From Acidobacteriota bacterium (GTDB lineage: Bacteria; Acidobacteriota; Terriglobia; Acidiferrales; UBA7541): a stretch of 64,000 nt of DNA. Where the stretch lies: positions 1 through 64,000 of the forward strand of contig JABCZG010000005.1 in NCBI GenBank assembly GCA_013289835.1, in the 5' to 3' direction. This document shows, piece by piece, positions 10,035 through 19,301 of this stretch (position 1 is the stretch's first letter; each line of letters begins with the position of its first letter). The position numbers and the translations under genes are program-made. The notes beneath the pieces were generated by a model that searched no databases, was not told the origin of the DNA, and worked only from the letters and a program-made list of their open reading frames with translations.

Positions 10035-10352
10035 CTAATGCAACTAACTGAGGCGGAAATACTCGCGCCAGGCGAGAAGAACTTGACGTAGCGATGGCAG
10101 CCCCCGAGGCTTCAGGCTGGCTTGGCCTGATCCTACGTAACGCCTGGATTCTCAATCACGGCCATCTAAGAACTGAACCATTTGGACGGCGCGCTTGAAA
10201 GATAAATGCTGGCTGCTGTGCTGAGCCTGCAGCCATAAATCAGGTCCGTTTTCGGCGGAGTGCAAGAAGGGAATTCTTCCTGGAGGTCGTTATTTCAATT
10301 GTAGGCTCGTCATAAGTCGAACTGATCGTCGTTGACGAAAGTTGGGGACATC

Positions 10353-11771
10353 ATGAGAACCCGCGAACAATGGACTGTATTCGTCATAGCTGTGCTTTTC
10401 CTTGCCTGCGCGTCGCCGTACGCTGATGCCGCTAGTGCATCACAAGCGAAATGGACAATATTGATTTTCATGAACGGCGATAACAATCTGGAGCCCGATG
10501 CGCTGATCAATTTTAAGCAACTTTCCAGAGTTGGGAGTTCGGATGCGGTGAATGTCGTGGTCCAGTTTGATCGAATCGCGAAATACGATCATAGCTTTGG
10601 AAACTGGCCGCAAACTCTACGTTTCCGGGTTACGAAAGACATGGATCCGCTGCCGGCAAATGCTTTGGAAGACATCGGTGAGGCGGACATGGGCGATGGC
10701 AAAGTCCTCGCGGACTTCGTGCTCTGGGGAATGCAGAAATTCCCAGCGAAGCATTACATGCTCATAATTTGGGACCACGGGCAGGGCTGGCGCTTATTCA
10801 CCGCAAACCTATTGAGGCGCGCGCGAACGGTTTCTAAGTCGCGGGCAATAGCACCGGCGGACAATGCTCGTGGCCTGCGTGCCGAATCGGTATTAGTTCG
10901 AAATGCTGACGGAGTCGCCTCATCGCAAGGTCAGACGGCGCCGTTCCGGAGTGCCCCAGGAGCTCCATATCGCTCGGTGTCCAACGACGAGACAAATCAG
11001 GATGTTCTGTACAACCGAAAGATTCAAGACTCATTGGAGGAGGCACTCCATGGCAAGAAGCTGGACGTTATAGGCTTTGATGCTTGTTTGATGTCGATGA
11101 TTGAGACAGCCTATGCCCTCCGGAATATTGGCGACTACATGATAGGCAGCGAAGAACTTGAGCCGGGTCTTGGGTGGAAGTATGACGACTGGCTAAAGGC
11201 GGTCGAAGCCAACGCAGATGCGGACGGTGAGACCTTGGCCAAGGTTACCGTCGATGAGTACAAGCAAACCTATACAGCGGAAGCGACTGCGGATCCGGCA
11301 ACGACACTTGCGGTATTTGATTTGACGAAGACCGCCCAGTTAGCGAAGGCTGTTTCTGACCTAGGCACCTCTTTGACTGCAAAGCTCGATTCTGAACTTC
11401 AGGGAATCATAGAAGCACGCTCCAGCACGATGACTTATGCGCCGGGCTACGATTTTTATCACGTTGACCTCGGAGAGTTTGTCAGACAGCTGGCCAACAA
11501 GACTTCTGACCAGAATGTTCTCTCCAATATAAAGACTATTCAAAATGTACTATCGGCTGGCGTGGTAGCGAACTACGCCGGACAAGACAGATTGGGAGCG
11601 TATGGTTCGACAGGCCTGGCGATCTACTTCCCTGCAACCGAACGTGACCATTTGAATGATCCTTACTCCGAAGGGGGATACGAGAAGGACAACACTTACT
11701 TCCCAGTTCAGTTTGTCCAGAACGAAAAATGGGCCGATTTTCTGCATGCCTACTGGAGTAGGGTGCCATGA
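10353..11771 (+). CDS. Exported C11 (clostripain-family) cysteine protease
   Basis: Signal peptide (FVIAVLFLACASPYADAA), TILIFMNGDNNLE, catalytic-type MLIIWDHGQGW (His) and DVIGFDACLMSMIETAYAL (Cys). Confidence 0.9.
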   Translation: MRTREQWTVFVIAVLFLACASPYADAASASQAKWTILIFMNGDNNLEPDALINFKQLSRVGSSDAVNVVVQFDRIAKYDHSFGNWPQTLRFRVTKDMDPLPANALEDIGEADMGDGKVLADFVLWGMQKFPAKHYMLIIWDHGQGWRLFTANLLRRARTVSKSRAIAPADNARGLRAESVLVRNADGVASSQGQTAPFRSAPGAPYRSVSNDETNQDVLYNRKIQDSLEEALHGKKLDVIGFDACLMSMIETAYALRNIGDYMIGSEELEPGLGWKYDDWLKAVEANADADGETLAKVTVDEYKQTYTAEATADPATTLAVFDLTKTAQLAKAVSDLGTSLTAKLDSELQGIIEARSSTMTYAPGYDFYHVDLGEFVRQLANKTSDQNVLSNIKTIQNVLSAGVVANYAGQDRLGAYGSTGLAIYFPATERDHLNDPYSEGGYEKDNTYFPVQFVQNEKWADFLHAYWSRVP

Positions 11772-12937
11772 TTTCATGGGTTATACTCGCCGCGACGCTT
11801 TTTTCAAGTGTTACACCAACGAAATGCACTCTGAGCGATTCTACCGGGCATGACAGGGGATTGGCGCTTGTCATCGGAAACGCTTCCTATCCTGCGGCCG
11901 GACTGAAGACCACATACGCGGATGCTTGCGAGTTCGGTCAGACGTTAAGCACTTTAGGCTACAGCGTCGATCTGCGATTTGACTTAGGAGGTGCAGAGTT
12001 AACCAGTGCCGTCCAGCGACTGGCGCAAGGCGCGGCTGGAAAGAACCTGCCTGTGGTCTTCTATTTTGCGGGTCACGGATTTCAAATCAACGGTGTCAAC
12101 TATCTTCTGCCAGTCGATTTCAACGCTGCACATCCCGAAGAGATCGCTCCACATACACTAAGTCTCGATACGATCCTCACGTCCATGAAAGCGCTAGGTA
12201 GCGGCACCAAGATTGTCATTCTCGATGCCTGCAGAGCCGATCCCCTGGCTCAGAACACGCCAACCGACTGGGAGGTTGGTTTTGCACCGCCAACAAATCT
12301 ACCACCGAATACACTGGTCGCTTACTCGACGGCCGCAGGAAGCATTGCCGCTGACGGCGGAGTCGGATCACATTCGCCCTACGCCCGAGCTCTTTTAAAG
12401 TACAGTTCGCAACCTGGAATGGCCGTGGAAGACGTATTTAAGAGTGTCCGCGATAGCGTGATCGCAAATACCGATGGTGAACAGACGCCCTCGGAATACA
12501 CTTCTCTGCTGAAGACTTTCTATTTTAGGGATCCGATTTATGCCGTTGCTCGGATCACGGACGGGGACGATGACGTAATCGTTATGGTGAATAGCGTGGA
12601 AGTTGCGGAGTGGAGCTTGGATGGAAGCAACGTCAAGCGCGCTATCCTCAAGACGGGCCTCAATCCTGTCGAGATCAAGGTCTATAACCAACGCAGCTAC
12701 ACAGGCGGGATTCCGCCGTTTGGTCATCAGCCTGAAGGCTGGCGATATAGCGTCGATCTGATGGATACACTCAACCGTTCGCTAGTTCACTTACAGGATG
12801 GAGAAGATCGTCCAGCCGACAACGGTCCACGTCACGGAAAGACCTTTACGGTGGCTAGGTTCAACCTGCTGGTGCATGAGGATACGGGCGCCATCGACGT
12901 AGTCGATCGCGACTTCGACTATTGGAAACATCACTAG
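11768..12937 (+). CDS. Exported C14 caspase-like protease
   Basis: LALVIGNASYPAAGLKTTYADACEFGQTL, FYFAGHGFQINGVNYLLP (His), KIVILDACRADP (Cys). ATGA overlap with the C11 gene. Confidence 0.9.
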   Translation: MISWVILAATLFSSVTPTKCTLSDSTGHDRGLALVIGNASYPAAGLKTTYADACEFGQTLSTLGYSVDLRFDLGGAELTSAVQRLAQGAAGKNLPVVFYFAGHGFQINGVNYLLPVDFNAAHPEEIAPHTLSLDTILTSMKALGSGTKIVILDACRADPLAQNTPTDWEVGFAPPTNLPPNTLVAYSTAAGSIAADGGVGSHSPYARALLKYSSQPGMAVEDVFKSVRDSVIANTDGEQTPSEYTSLLKTFYFRDPIYAVARITDGDDDVIVMVNSVEVAEWSLDGSNVKRAILKTGLNPVEIKVYNQRSYTGGIPPFGHQPEGWRYSVDLMDTLNRSLVHLQDGEDRPADNGPRHGKTFTVARFNLLVHEDTGAIDVVDRDFDYWKHH

Positions 12938-12992
12938 ACTCACCGTTCGCCACGGCTCGCAGGATCTTTTCAACACGACAAATTCGTGCGAA

Positions 12993-13421
12993 GTGATGCA
13001 ACCGTTCGCGCGTGCATTTCGTTTCACGAAGGGCCTCGTCGACCGCTTTCGAGAGCACCGCGCTGGCCAGCTTGCGCCGGTATTTGAGACAGTCCGCGAT
13101 TGTCTTAGCGACACTGTAGACGCGGACGGGTTTCTGGACTCGCGCAATGTCCTGGATGTGTTGCAGCGAGCGGGGAGACAAGGCGGATACCACGCCTTCC
13201 GCCGCTTTCGTTTTGCGGTACTCCGCAAGGCGGGAGTGCCGGACGGCCTCATCAAACTGTGGCCGGGCCATTCGCAAAACTTGATCGACCTCTACGCGGC
13301 GCAACTGCGGTACGACGACACTTATCGGAGAGGATGGTGCGAGAGAGCTGGTTTGGGATTTGAGTTGGGCGAATTGGGCTATAAATTGCACGTGCCGATT
13401 CGCCCGGCGCTCGTTGCGTAA
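12993..13421 (+). pseudogene. C-terminal relic of tyrosine recombinase (relic 1)
   Basis: GGYHAFRRFRFAVLRKAGVPDGLIKLWPGHSQNLIDLYAAQL retains HxxR/GH/Y-type motifs but the N-terminal and core domains are absent. Ends 27 bp before the att copy at 13448. Confidence 0.7.
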
Positions 13422-13447
13422 GACTTTCCTGAAACAGGACTTAGAAA

Positions 13448-13493
13448 TGGTTGCGGGGGGCAGATTTGAACTGACGACCTTCGGGTTATGAGC
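13448..13493 (-). repeat. Internal attachment site: tRNA-fMet 3' end fragment
   Basis: 46-nt match to 39317-39362 with one mismatch. Shares downstream TAAGTCTTGATGATTCAATTGCCCTT with the copy at 1036. Confidence 0.88.
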
Positions 13494-13794
13494 GAAGGGC
13501 ACACGCTAAGTCTTGATGATTCAATTGCCCTTCCGGTTCGTCTACCCCCCAAAAACCAGCTCTCCAAACGGAGTTTTGGACGCTTGTTGGACGCCAGCTC
13601 GTTAGACTGATCCTAAAGCACCCCACTCCCTCACACCACAGCAATGGCTTGATCCGGGATTGGCCTCCAGAATTGTCCCAGAGGGGCGATCGTTACTCCT
13701 TCGCGGGCTTAACTTGCGCTTTAATGCAAAACGTCTGATATGTGTAAGATCATGGGCTCTCCTAGCCGATGGTGGCGGGCCTCATTTATAAAGT

Positions 13795-15018
13795 GTGGCA
13801 AGGGAGGAGGACGCAGTGGCCGCTGAGCCTGATGGACCTTGGAAAGATTGGGTTCCGGGAGTATTGAACAATGTTCAGCTTACCAATCTTTGTGAGAAAG
13901 GGTTGATTACGGGGAAGAGCTTGGCCGGTCTAAGAGAGGCCATTGGGCTTTCTTCCATCGATTTGTCACTCTCTGATGAAGGCTATGAGCTTGTCGATGG
14001 TGCAGTCAAACCGGTAGGGCCGGACGCCTACGACTGGTTCATTAAGAATCATGGCCTTGCAAAGCAGTTGGAAAAATCAGATCCAGAAGGCTACACGCTG
14101 AAGAGTGGTAAGACTTACGTTTTCAGACTAAACGAAAACCTAGACAGGCGACTTGCCGATGCAGGTATCTATGGTCAAGCAACTGCGAAAAGTTCGGTGG
14201 GTCGGGTGGACGTACTTGCAAGATTAATTGTAGATGGAATGGATACCTATGAAGGCTTCGACCCAGAAGGATTGGATCGCAGATGCGGCAATTTGTATCT
14301 CGAAATTACACCGATTACCTTCGATGTCAAAGTGAAAGCCGATATCAAGCTGTCCCAGCTGAGATTGTTTTATGGCAGACCGGAGAATGTCGAAATAAGA
14401 GGGCCAGAAGTCTTCAAGACCATTTTTCGAGGGGCGGGGCAGCGAGACGGTACCCTGAGCGTCGACCTTACAAACGTTAAAGAAGGAACATTGGAAGTAG
14501 CGGCGTTTTGCTCCCACCGTGGTCGGTCGGTTGAACCGATACCACTTTGGAAGAAAGATGTCAGGCCTGATCCTTGTAAGCACTGGAAATTTATCACTGC
14601 GACTTCAGCGAAGCGGTTGAAGATTGAAGATACGAAGTTTTACATCCTTAGATCGAAAGAGACGCTTGCAGTCCCACGCGGAATAGCAGTCTACTGCAGG
14701 GCCAGCGATGAGACGATTGGGGAGATGAGGATCCACTACGCGGGATTCGCCCACCCTCTCTTTGGAAGGGAACGAACAGACGGAAGGGTTGGAACTCCCC
14801 TAATATTTGAGGTCCGTGGCCATCAAGTGAATGTGAGTCTGGCAGATGGCGAAAAAATGGCGAATATAATACTCTATCGAATGTCTGAGGATTGCAGCGT
14901 CCCAGACAAAAAAGACAAGCCGTATGAAGAACAAACGCTTAAACTTTCCGACTTTTTCGCGAAGTGGCCAGACAAGTTAAAGAAGATGGATGAGGACGGC
15001 ACAGTTGAACCAGCTTAA
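13795..15018 (+). CDS. dCTP deaminase-like protein (long form), GTG start
   Basis: SSIDLSLS, GYTLKSGKTYVFRLNENLD, IYGQATAKSSVGRVDVLARLIVDGMDTYEGF, C-terminal PYEEQTLKLSDFFAKW. Confidence 0.72.
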   Translation: MAREEDAVAAEPDGPWKDWVPGVLNNVQLTNLCEKGLITGKSLAGLREAIGLSSIDLSLSDEGYELVDGAVKPVGPDAYDWFIKNHGLAKQLEKSDPEGYTLKSGKTYVFRLNENLDRRLADAGIYGQATAKSSVGRVDVLARLIVDGMDTYEGFDPEGLDRRCGNLYLEITPITFDVKVKADIKLSQLRLFYGRPENVEIRGPEVFKTIFRGAGQRDGTLSVDLTNVKEGTLEVAAFCSHRGRSVEPIPLWKKDVRPDPCKHWKFITATSAKRLKIEDTKFYILRSKETLAVPRGIAVYCRASDETIGEMRIHYAGFAHPLFGRERTDGRVGTPLIFEVRGHQVNVSLADGEKMANIILYRMSEDCSVPDKKDKPYEEQTLKLSDFFAKWPDKLKKMDEDGTVEPA

Positions 15019-16093
15019 GTGGAATGAAAAAAGATTTCTTTTTCCTCTCAAGGCCGACGTGCGTGTGATCGAGCTTGGGGAAAAGGATGCCAGTACTGAG
15101 AACGATTATATCCGAGACTTGAAAGGCTTAATTTCTTCAAGTCAAGAGATGTATCCCGGTATCGACCGTTGGTTCAAAGAAAAAGTAATCCCGGGTCTGA
15201 GGTCGTCGGAGCGCATCGCCTATCTTGGTTACGAGAACAATAGGCCAATCGCGTCCGCGGTTTTGAAGCGTGGTGCAAAGTCCAAAATTTGCCATTTGAA
15301 GATTGACCAAACTTTTCAGGATCTGTATTTAGGTCAGATGTTTTTCATACAAATGACAGCTGAGATCTTGCATCAGGCCGAGCAAATACATTTCACTCTT
15401 CCCGAGAGTTTGTGGGCAAGCAGAAGCGGGTTTTTTGAATCATTCGGTTTTATGGGTGTCACAAAAGCGTTGCGTCAATACCGATCCGGTGACGACGAAC
15501 TAGTGTGCAGGGCTCCCATTAGTCTTGTTTGGTCCGCAGCTCTGGAAAAATTGCCTCAGCTACTTAAAAGGTTTTCTGTGGATGGGCGTACGGGAGACAG
15601 CAGCGTTCTATTGAGCATCAAACCGAAATACGCTGAGCGAATACTTGGTGGAGAGAAATCGATCGAGATAAGGAAGAAATTTTCCAAAAAATGGTTAGGC
15701 AAGAAAGTAGTCCTCTATGCCTCTCGGCCGATTAGCGCAGTCGTCGGCGAAGCCACAATCGCGTCAATTGTGGAGGGACAACCCTCCGAAATCTGGGCGC
15801 ATTGTGCACCAGGCCTCGGATGCTCAAGGTCAGAATACGAAGAATATGCAGCTTCATGCTTGCGTGTGAGCGCAATTGAACTATGTAATGTGCAGCGATA
15901 TCAACCCGCGATTCCACGAGCCCAGATGTCAGATCTAGTTGGTCGACCCCTCTTGCCGCCGCAGTCGTACCTCGAGCTGAATTGCAGGAAGCACGGAGGT
16001 TGGGAAAGTGCTATCTCGCTTATAACTATGCTAGATGGAAGCGTTGGACGTCAGCGAGCCATCGAAGCCATGAAAAGCCATGAAAAGCCATGA
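14990..16093 (+). CDS. GNAT-like N-terminal domain fused to ASCH domain
   Basis: C-terminal LLSIKPKYAERILGGEKSIEIRKKF...VVLYASRPISAVVGEATI is ASCH-like. N terminus resembles GNAT (IAYLGYENNRPIASAVLKRG...). Overlaps the deaminase gene by 29 bp. Confidence 0.7.
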   Translation: MRTAQLNQLKWNEKRFLFPLKADVRVIELGEKDASTENDYIRDLKGLISSSQEMYPGIDRWFKEKVIPGLRSSERIAYLGYENNRPIASAVLKRGAKSKICHLKIDQTFQDLYLGQMFFIQMTAEILHQAEQIHFTLPESLWASRSGFFESFGFMGVTKALRQYRSGDDELVCRAPISLVWSAALEKLPQLLKRFSVDGRTGDSSVLLSIKPKYAERILGGEKSIEIRKKFSKKWLGKKVVLYASRPISAVVGEATIASIVEGQPSEIWAHCAPGLGCSRSEYEEYAASCLRVSAIELCNVQRYQPAIPRAQMSDLVGRPLLPPQSYLELNCRKHGGWESAISLITMLDGSVGRQRAIEAMKSHEKP

Positions 16094-16372
16094 AATGGTT
16101 CCTGCTCAGCATGTCGGGTAGCACGGTCCGCCTGCGCCTGAACGGCTGACCGCGGCTACTCGTCGGTCAGTTTCTCCAGCATGTCCGCCCTCGTTCGGCT
16201 TGCTGTCTATTGCGCTTTGACGGATGCGCTATTGGCAGGCGCTCGGCCCGCAGACCGCGGACAGCCCCCAATGAATTGGTTCGGCACCCGACTCTTCAGG
16301 GCTCTCAAAGCCGATCCATAAATCCCTGCGGCATGAATTGGGAGAAGCTCCTCCCAACCATGGAGAGGAGCG

Positions 16373-16432
16373 TTAACGGAACACGCTATTCTGGAAATCG
16401 GCAGAACGGGCGACGAGTGATTGGCGTTCACG
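16373..16432 (-). pseudogene. 3' relic of an HNH endonuclease gene
   Basis: Minus-strand ...DFQNSVFR* matches ...AFHNSVFR* of the HNH gene at 19302; shared 17-nt TAACGGAACACGCTATT. Confidence 0.45.
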
Positions 16433-16450
16433 CACCTGTGAGGCAGGGAA

Positions 16451-16537
16451 TGGTGCGAGAGGACTGTCTTGGCCTTTGAGTTGGGCGAATTGGTTTACAA
16501 ATGCCTTGTCCCAATTCGCCCGTCACTCGTCGCGTAA
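16451..16537 (+). pseudogene. C-terminal relic of tyrosine recombinase (relic 2)
   Basis: WCERTVLAFELGELVYKCLVPIRPSLVA* versus relic 1 WCERAGLGFELGELGYKLHVPIRPALVA*. Confidence 0.7.
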
Positions 16538-17515
16538 ACTTATCTTGAGACAGGTTTTGGAAATGGTTGCGGGGGCTTGCAATGCACCGAAGACGCTAGT
16601 GCTACCATTTATTGAAGGTATAGGTTGGAAGTTACCGGTCATCCGAGGTTCAGGCGAGTCGCTTAACCTGCTGAATCCAATTGGGATGCGAGCCTGAGAA
16701 CTGGTTGGTCTTCGGGGACGCTTCTTGTAAGGTTTTCGTTGTCGCGGCGCTGGCTCACCGTTCAGGAAACACTTGGCCAACTGGTTTAATCGAGTACGCC
16801 TCCGACCAAACCCGCTTTCCGTGATCCCCAGCCAATCGGCTGCATCACGGTATGTTCCGGTCGCGAGGACCGCCTCTATCGCGGACAAAACCTTCGGGTC
16901 TTCCTGCCGCACGAAATCCACGAACTCGTTAAGAAATGTTCTATCATGAGCCTGTTTTTCGGAAGCATTCGCCACCCTTCGCAAGTACTCCGAATGGGAA
17001 TGGCAGTATTCGTCATCCACGCTGCGGAGGTCTTCACCGTCAGTCTGTCCGTCGAGTGAGAGGTTTCCGGGGTAGAACAGGGCGTCCTTTGTGCGCTTCG
17101 AATGCATGGTTCTGAACTTATTCGTGAGGCAGAGATTCACATAATTCCGGAACCGGGCTTCGTTCGCGCCATAGTGCTTTACCGGGTCGAACGTTTGAAC
17201 GGTGTCCTCCTTGCCACTCTCGCGGTGCTTGGACGTTTGTGGCAGGTGATAGAGGTGGATCAGCAGGTCTTGTGCCCAGTCCTCCAAGTCCTCCTTCGGT
17301 GCCGACCTGTCCGCGTGTTTGCTGACCCATTTGCGGACATAATCGGGAAATCGTTCGTAGAACTCCTCGAAATCTTTCGGGACGACAAACCCGTCGCTTC
17401 CGATATAGTGACCATCTCTAATCCTGAAGGGATCGGACTTGTACGTTTTCTTTTCAACGGGCAAATTGGGGAAATTAACGGGTTGATTTTCAATTGCGAC
17501 AGTATTGCTCTGCAT
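16523..17515 (-). CDS. Sigma-70-like/HTH regulatory protein; C-terminal codons run through the truncated att and relic
   Basis: Region-2-like PKEDLEDWAQDLLIHLYHL; region-4-like GTYRDAADWLGITESGFGRRRTRLNQLA. Confidence 0.5.
   Translation of the reverse strand: MQSNTVAIENQPVNFPNLPVEKKTYKSDPFRIRDGHYIGSDGFVVPKDFEEFYERFPDYVRKWVSKHADRSAPKEDLEDWAQDLLIHLYHLPQTSKHRESGKEDTVQTFDPVKHYGANEARFRNYVNLCLTNKFRTMHSKRTKDALFYPGNLSLDGQTDGEDLRSVDDEYCHSHSEYLRRVANASEKQAHDRTFLNEFVDFVRQEDPKVLSAIEAVLATGTYRDAADWLGITESGFGRRRTRLNQLAKCFLNGEPAPRQRKPYKKRPRRPTSSQARIPIGFSRLSDSPEPRMTGNFQPIPSINGSTSVFGALQAPATISKTCLKISLRDE
16561..16575 (-). repeat. Truncated attachment site
   Basis: AAATGGTTGCGGGGG, same position relative to integrase relic 2 as the att copy at 13448 has relative to relic 1. 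Confidence 0.6.
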
Positions 17516-17549
17516 GGGGACAATCTCCTTCGAAAGGAATTTGAACTAC

Positions 17550-17903
17550 ATGCGAGCAAGCATAAGAGGTCGAGACGAGTTGGCAGTTAGGGTTCAGACT
17601 GCTTTGTCTTTGCCGACGAAGAAAGAAGCTGAGCACGTCGTCGATTCCGTGATCACGAGCTTGGAGACCACGCTACTCAATCATCTGAGCACGGATGGAT
17701 TCACGCTGAAGCTCAACGGCTTTGGCAAGTTCTACGTGCGTCACAGGCCGGGGATTCGCCGAAAGATTGGATTCACCGGAGAGACCATTCAGACGAAGAT
17801 GAAGCGGAAGATCAGGTTCATCAGTTCATCAGTATGGGTGCGCTTCGCCAACGGGAGAGGGTTGACTGATATGAGTGGCCATACTGTTTTAAGGGCCTTA
17901 TAA
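17550..17903 (+). CDS. HU-family DNA-binding-like protein
   Basis: KKEAEHVVDSVITSLETTLLNHLSTDGFTLKLNGFGKFYVRHRPGI...KRKIRFISS is HU/IHF-like. Confidence 0.65.
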   Translation: MRASIRGRDELAVRVQTALSLPTKKEAEHVVDSVITSLETTLLNHLSTDGFTLKLNGFGKFYVRHRPGIRRKIGFTGETIQTKMKRKIRFISSSVWVRFANGRGLTDMSGHTVLRAL

Positions 17904-17915
17904 AGTTCGTGCGGC

Positions 17916-18470
17916 TTATGGATTGAGTCCAGTAAATCGTAGATGCTCTGTCGCCACAAGTTTGCTTTCCAGAGAAGCCAAGACTGCCGCCACATCCCTA
18001 ATTCCGATCGCTCTTAAGGTATGGTCAAGGTCTCCTGCCGTACGCAAGGTGAAGAATTGCTTCTTCGGAGCACTGAAAAGCAATACCTTTTTGTTGTAAT
18101 CAAGGAGATTTATTACGTTTGTGAGAGTTCCCTTGCTGATTCCGTCCCAGAGCATGAATCCGCAACTAGCATCTTTCGCCATGGCACAATCTTTGATTCC
18201 GTAATAATGGCGATCTCGCTTGACGGCCGGATCAGCGGAATGCGAGTGGATAGGCCAATTGCCCACATTGTTGCGACAGACCTCCATGCAATAAACAACT
18301 ACGTGTCCGTACCCGCGTTCCGCGAGGTAGCGTTGCACAGCCTTATCAGCGCCGTTTGCATCGCCGACTAACACGGTGAACTCTTTTCTCAGGATGTTGT
18401 CGAGGCGCTCTTTCACCTGCGCATTCAGCTTCGACAATGCACGTGAGCCAGCCACAAAGACGGAATGCAT
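17916..18470 (-). CDS. SLOG/DUF2493-like putative nucleotide-ligand-binding protein
   Basis: VFVAGSRALSKL...VLVGDANGADKAVQRYLAERGYGHVVVY... Confidence 0.65.
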   Translation of the reverse strand: MHSVFVAGSRALSKLNAQVKERLDNILRKEFTVLVGDANGADKAVQRYLAERGYGHVVVYCMEVCRNNVGNWPIHSHSADPAVKRDRHYYGIKDCAMAKDASCGFMLWDGISKGTLTNVINLLDYNKKVLLFSAPKKQFFTLRTAGDLDHTLRAIGIRDVAAVLASLESKLVATEHLRFTGLNP

Positions 18471-18473
18471 TTT

Positions 18474-19115
18474 TCAGCTCCTCGTACGAGTGAGTGCAAG
18501 GGCAAAAACTGACTTGACCAACCCTTGGCGTTTCAAAGTCCGAGCTGCGACGTTCATAGTTGCGCCGGATTGAAAAAGATCGTCCAGTAACAGTACGGAT
18601 CTCCCTTCGAGATCTCGGTCACTCACGAAGGCAGCTTCCAAAGCGGCGACTCGCGCAGAAAAATCACCAACGTCCTTCATTTGTGGTGTCGACTTTGATT
18701 TCTTAAGGGACGTCGCATTAAAGGTGATTCCAAGAGCCTTGGCCAACTCGGTGCCAACCTCAATAACCGGTTGGAAAGGACGTTGCAACTTTGATGGTGG
18801 CATCGGAACGACCACATCAGGTTTGATCTCTGAAGTCTTCATGAAGACTGTAATCGCCTCTGCAATGGAAGGTATCGCGCCTTTGTCTCCTCTATATTTC
18901 AAGCGGTACACGAGTTCGCCCAAGGGTGATCGAACAGTGTCGAATTCGGGATGTCCGAATTCGTTGTACCCAATCATGGTACTTGAAATCGTGTGTAGGT
19001 CGAGCACATATCCTTGGTCCCAAGACCCTTTAATTTCTTTCGGGTGAATCTCAATCACGGTACCTCCAACTTGAAATGACGTGGCCCGAACGAGAATACA
19101 GCTGTCCATCAGCAT
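18474..19115 (-). CDS. Phosphoribosyltransferase (ComF-like)
   Basis: LVYRLKYRGDKGAIPSIAEAI...VVVPMPPSKLQRPFQPVIEVGTELAKAL...VLLLDDLFQSGATMNVAARTL (PRPP-binding loop). Confidence 0.8.
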   Translation of the reverse strand: MLMDSCILVRATSFQVGGTVIEIHPKEIKGSWDQGYVLDLHTISSTMIGYNEFGHPEFDTVRSPLGELVYRLKYRGDKGAIPSIAEAITVFMKTSEIKPDVVVPMPPSKLQRPFQPVIEVGTELAKALGITFNATSLKKSKSTPQMKDVGDFSARVAALEAAFVSDRDLEGRSVLLLDDLFQSGATMNVAARTLKRQGLVKSVFALALTRTRS

Positions 19116-19301
19116 ATCCCAACGATAGGGTCCTGAATAAGGATGCTGGAATGGCCATAAAACCGCATGGTCCGAGAAGCACGGCTACTACGCCGCGGGT
19201 GTCCGGAACTGATAGTAAATGGTGTAATAATGGTTCAAGAATAAGGCGCCGGAGGCCGACGCCAGCAAAAAGGGCCACCTCACAGGGGAGAAAAGCTCCT
19301 G

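Noticed and set aside
12861-13502. 213-aa minus-strand ORF over the integrase relic and att copy
   Set aside because: Crosses the att fragment and is antisense to the recognisable integrase C terminus; no domain seen.
16067-16095. Triple AGCCATGAAA tandem repeat at the end of the GNAT-ASCH gene
   Set aside because: Only three short units, best explained as replication slippage in the C-terminal codons.
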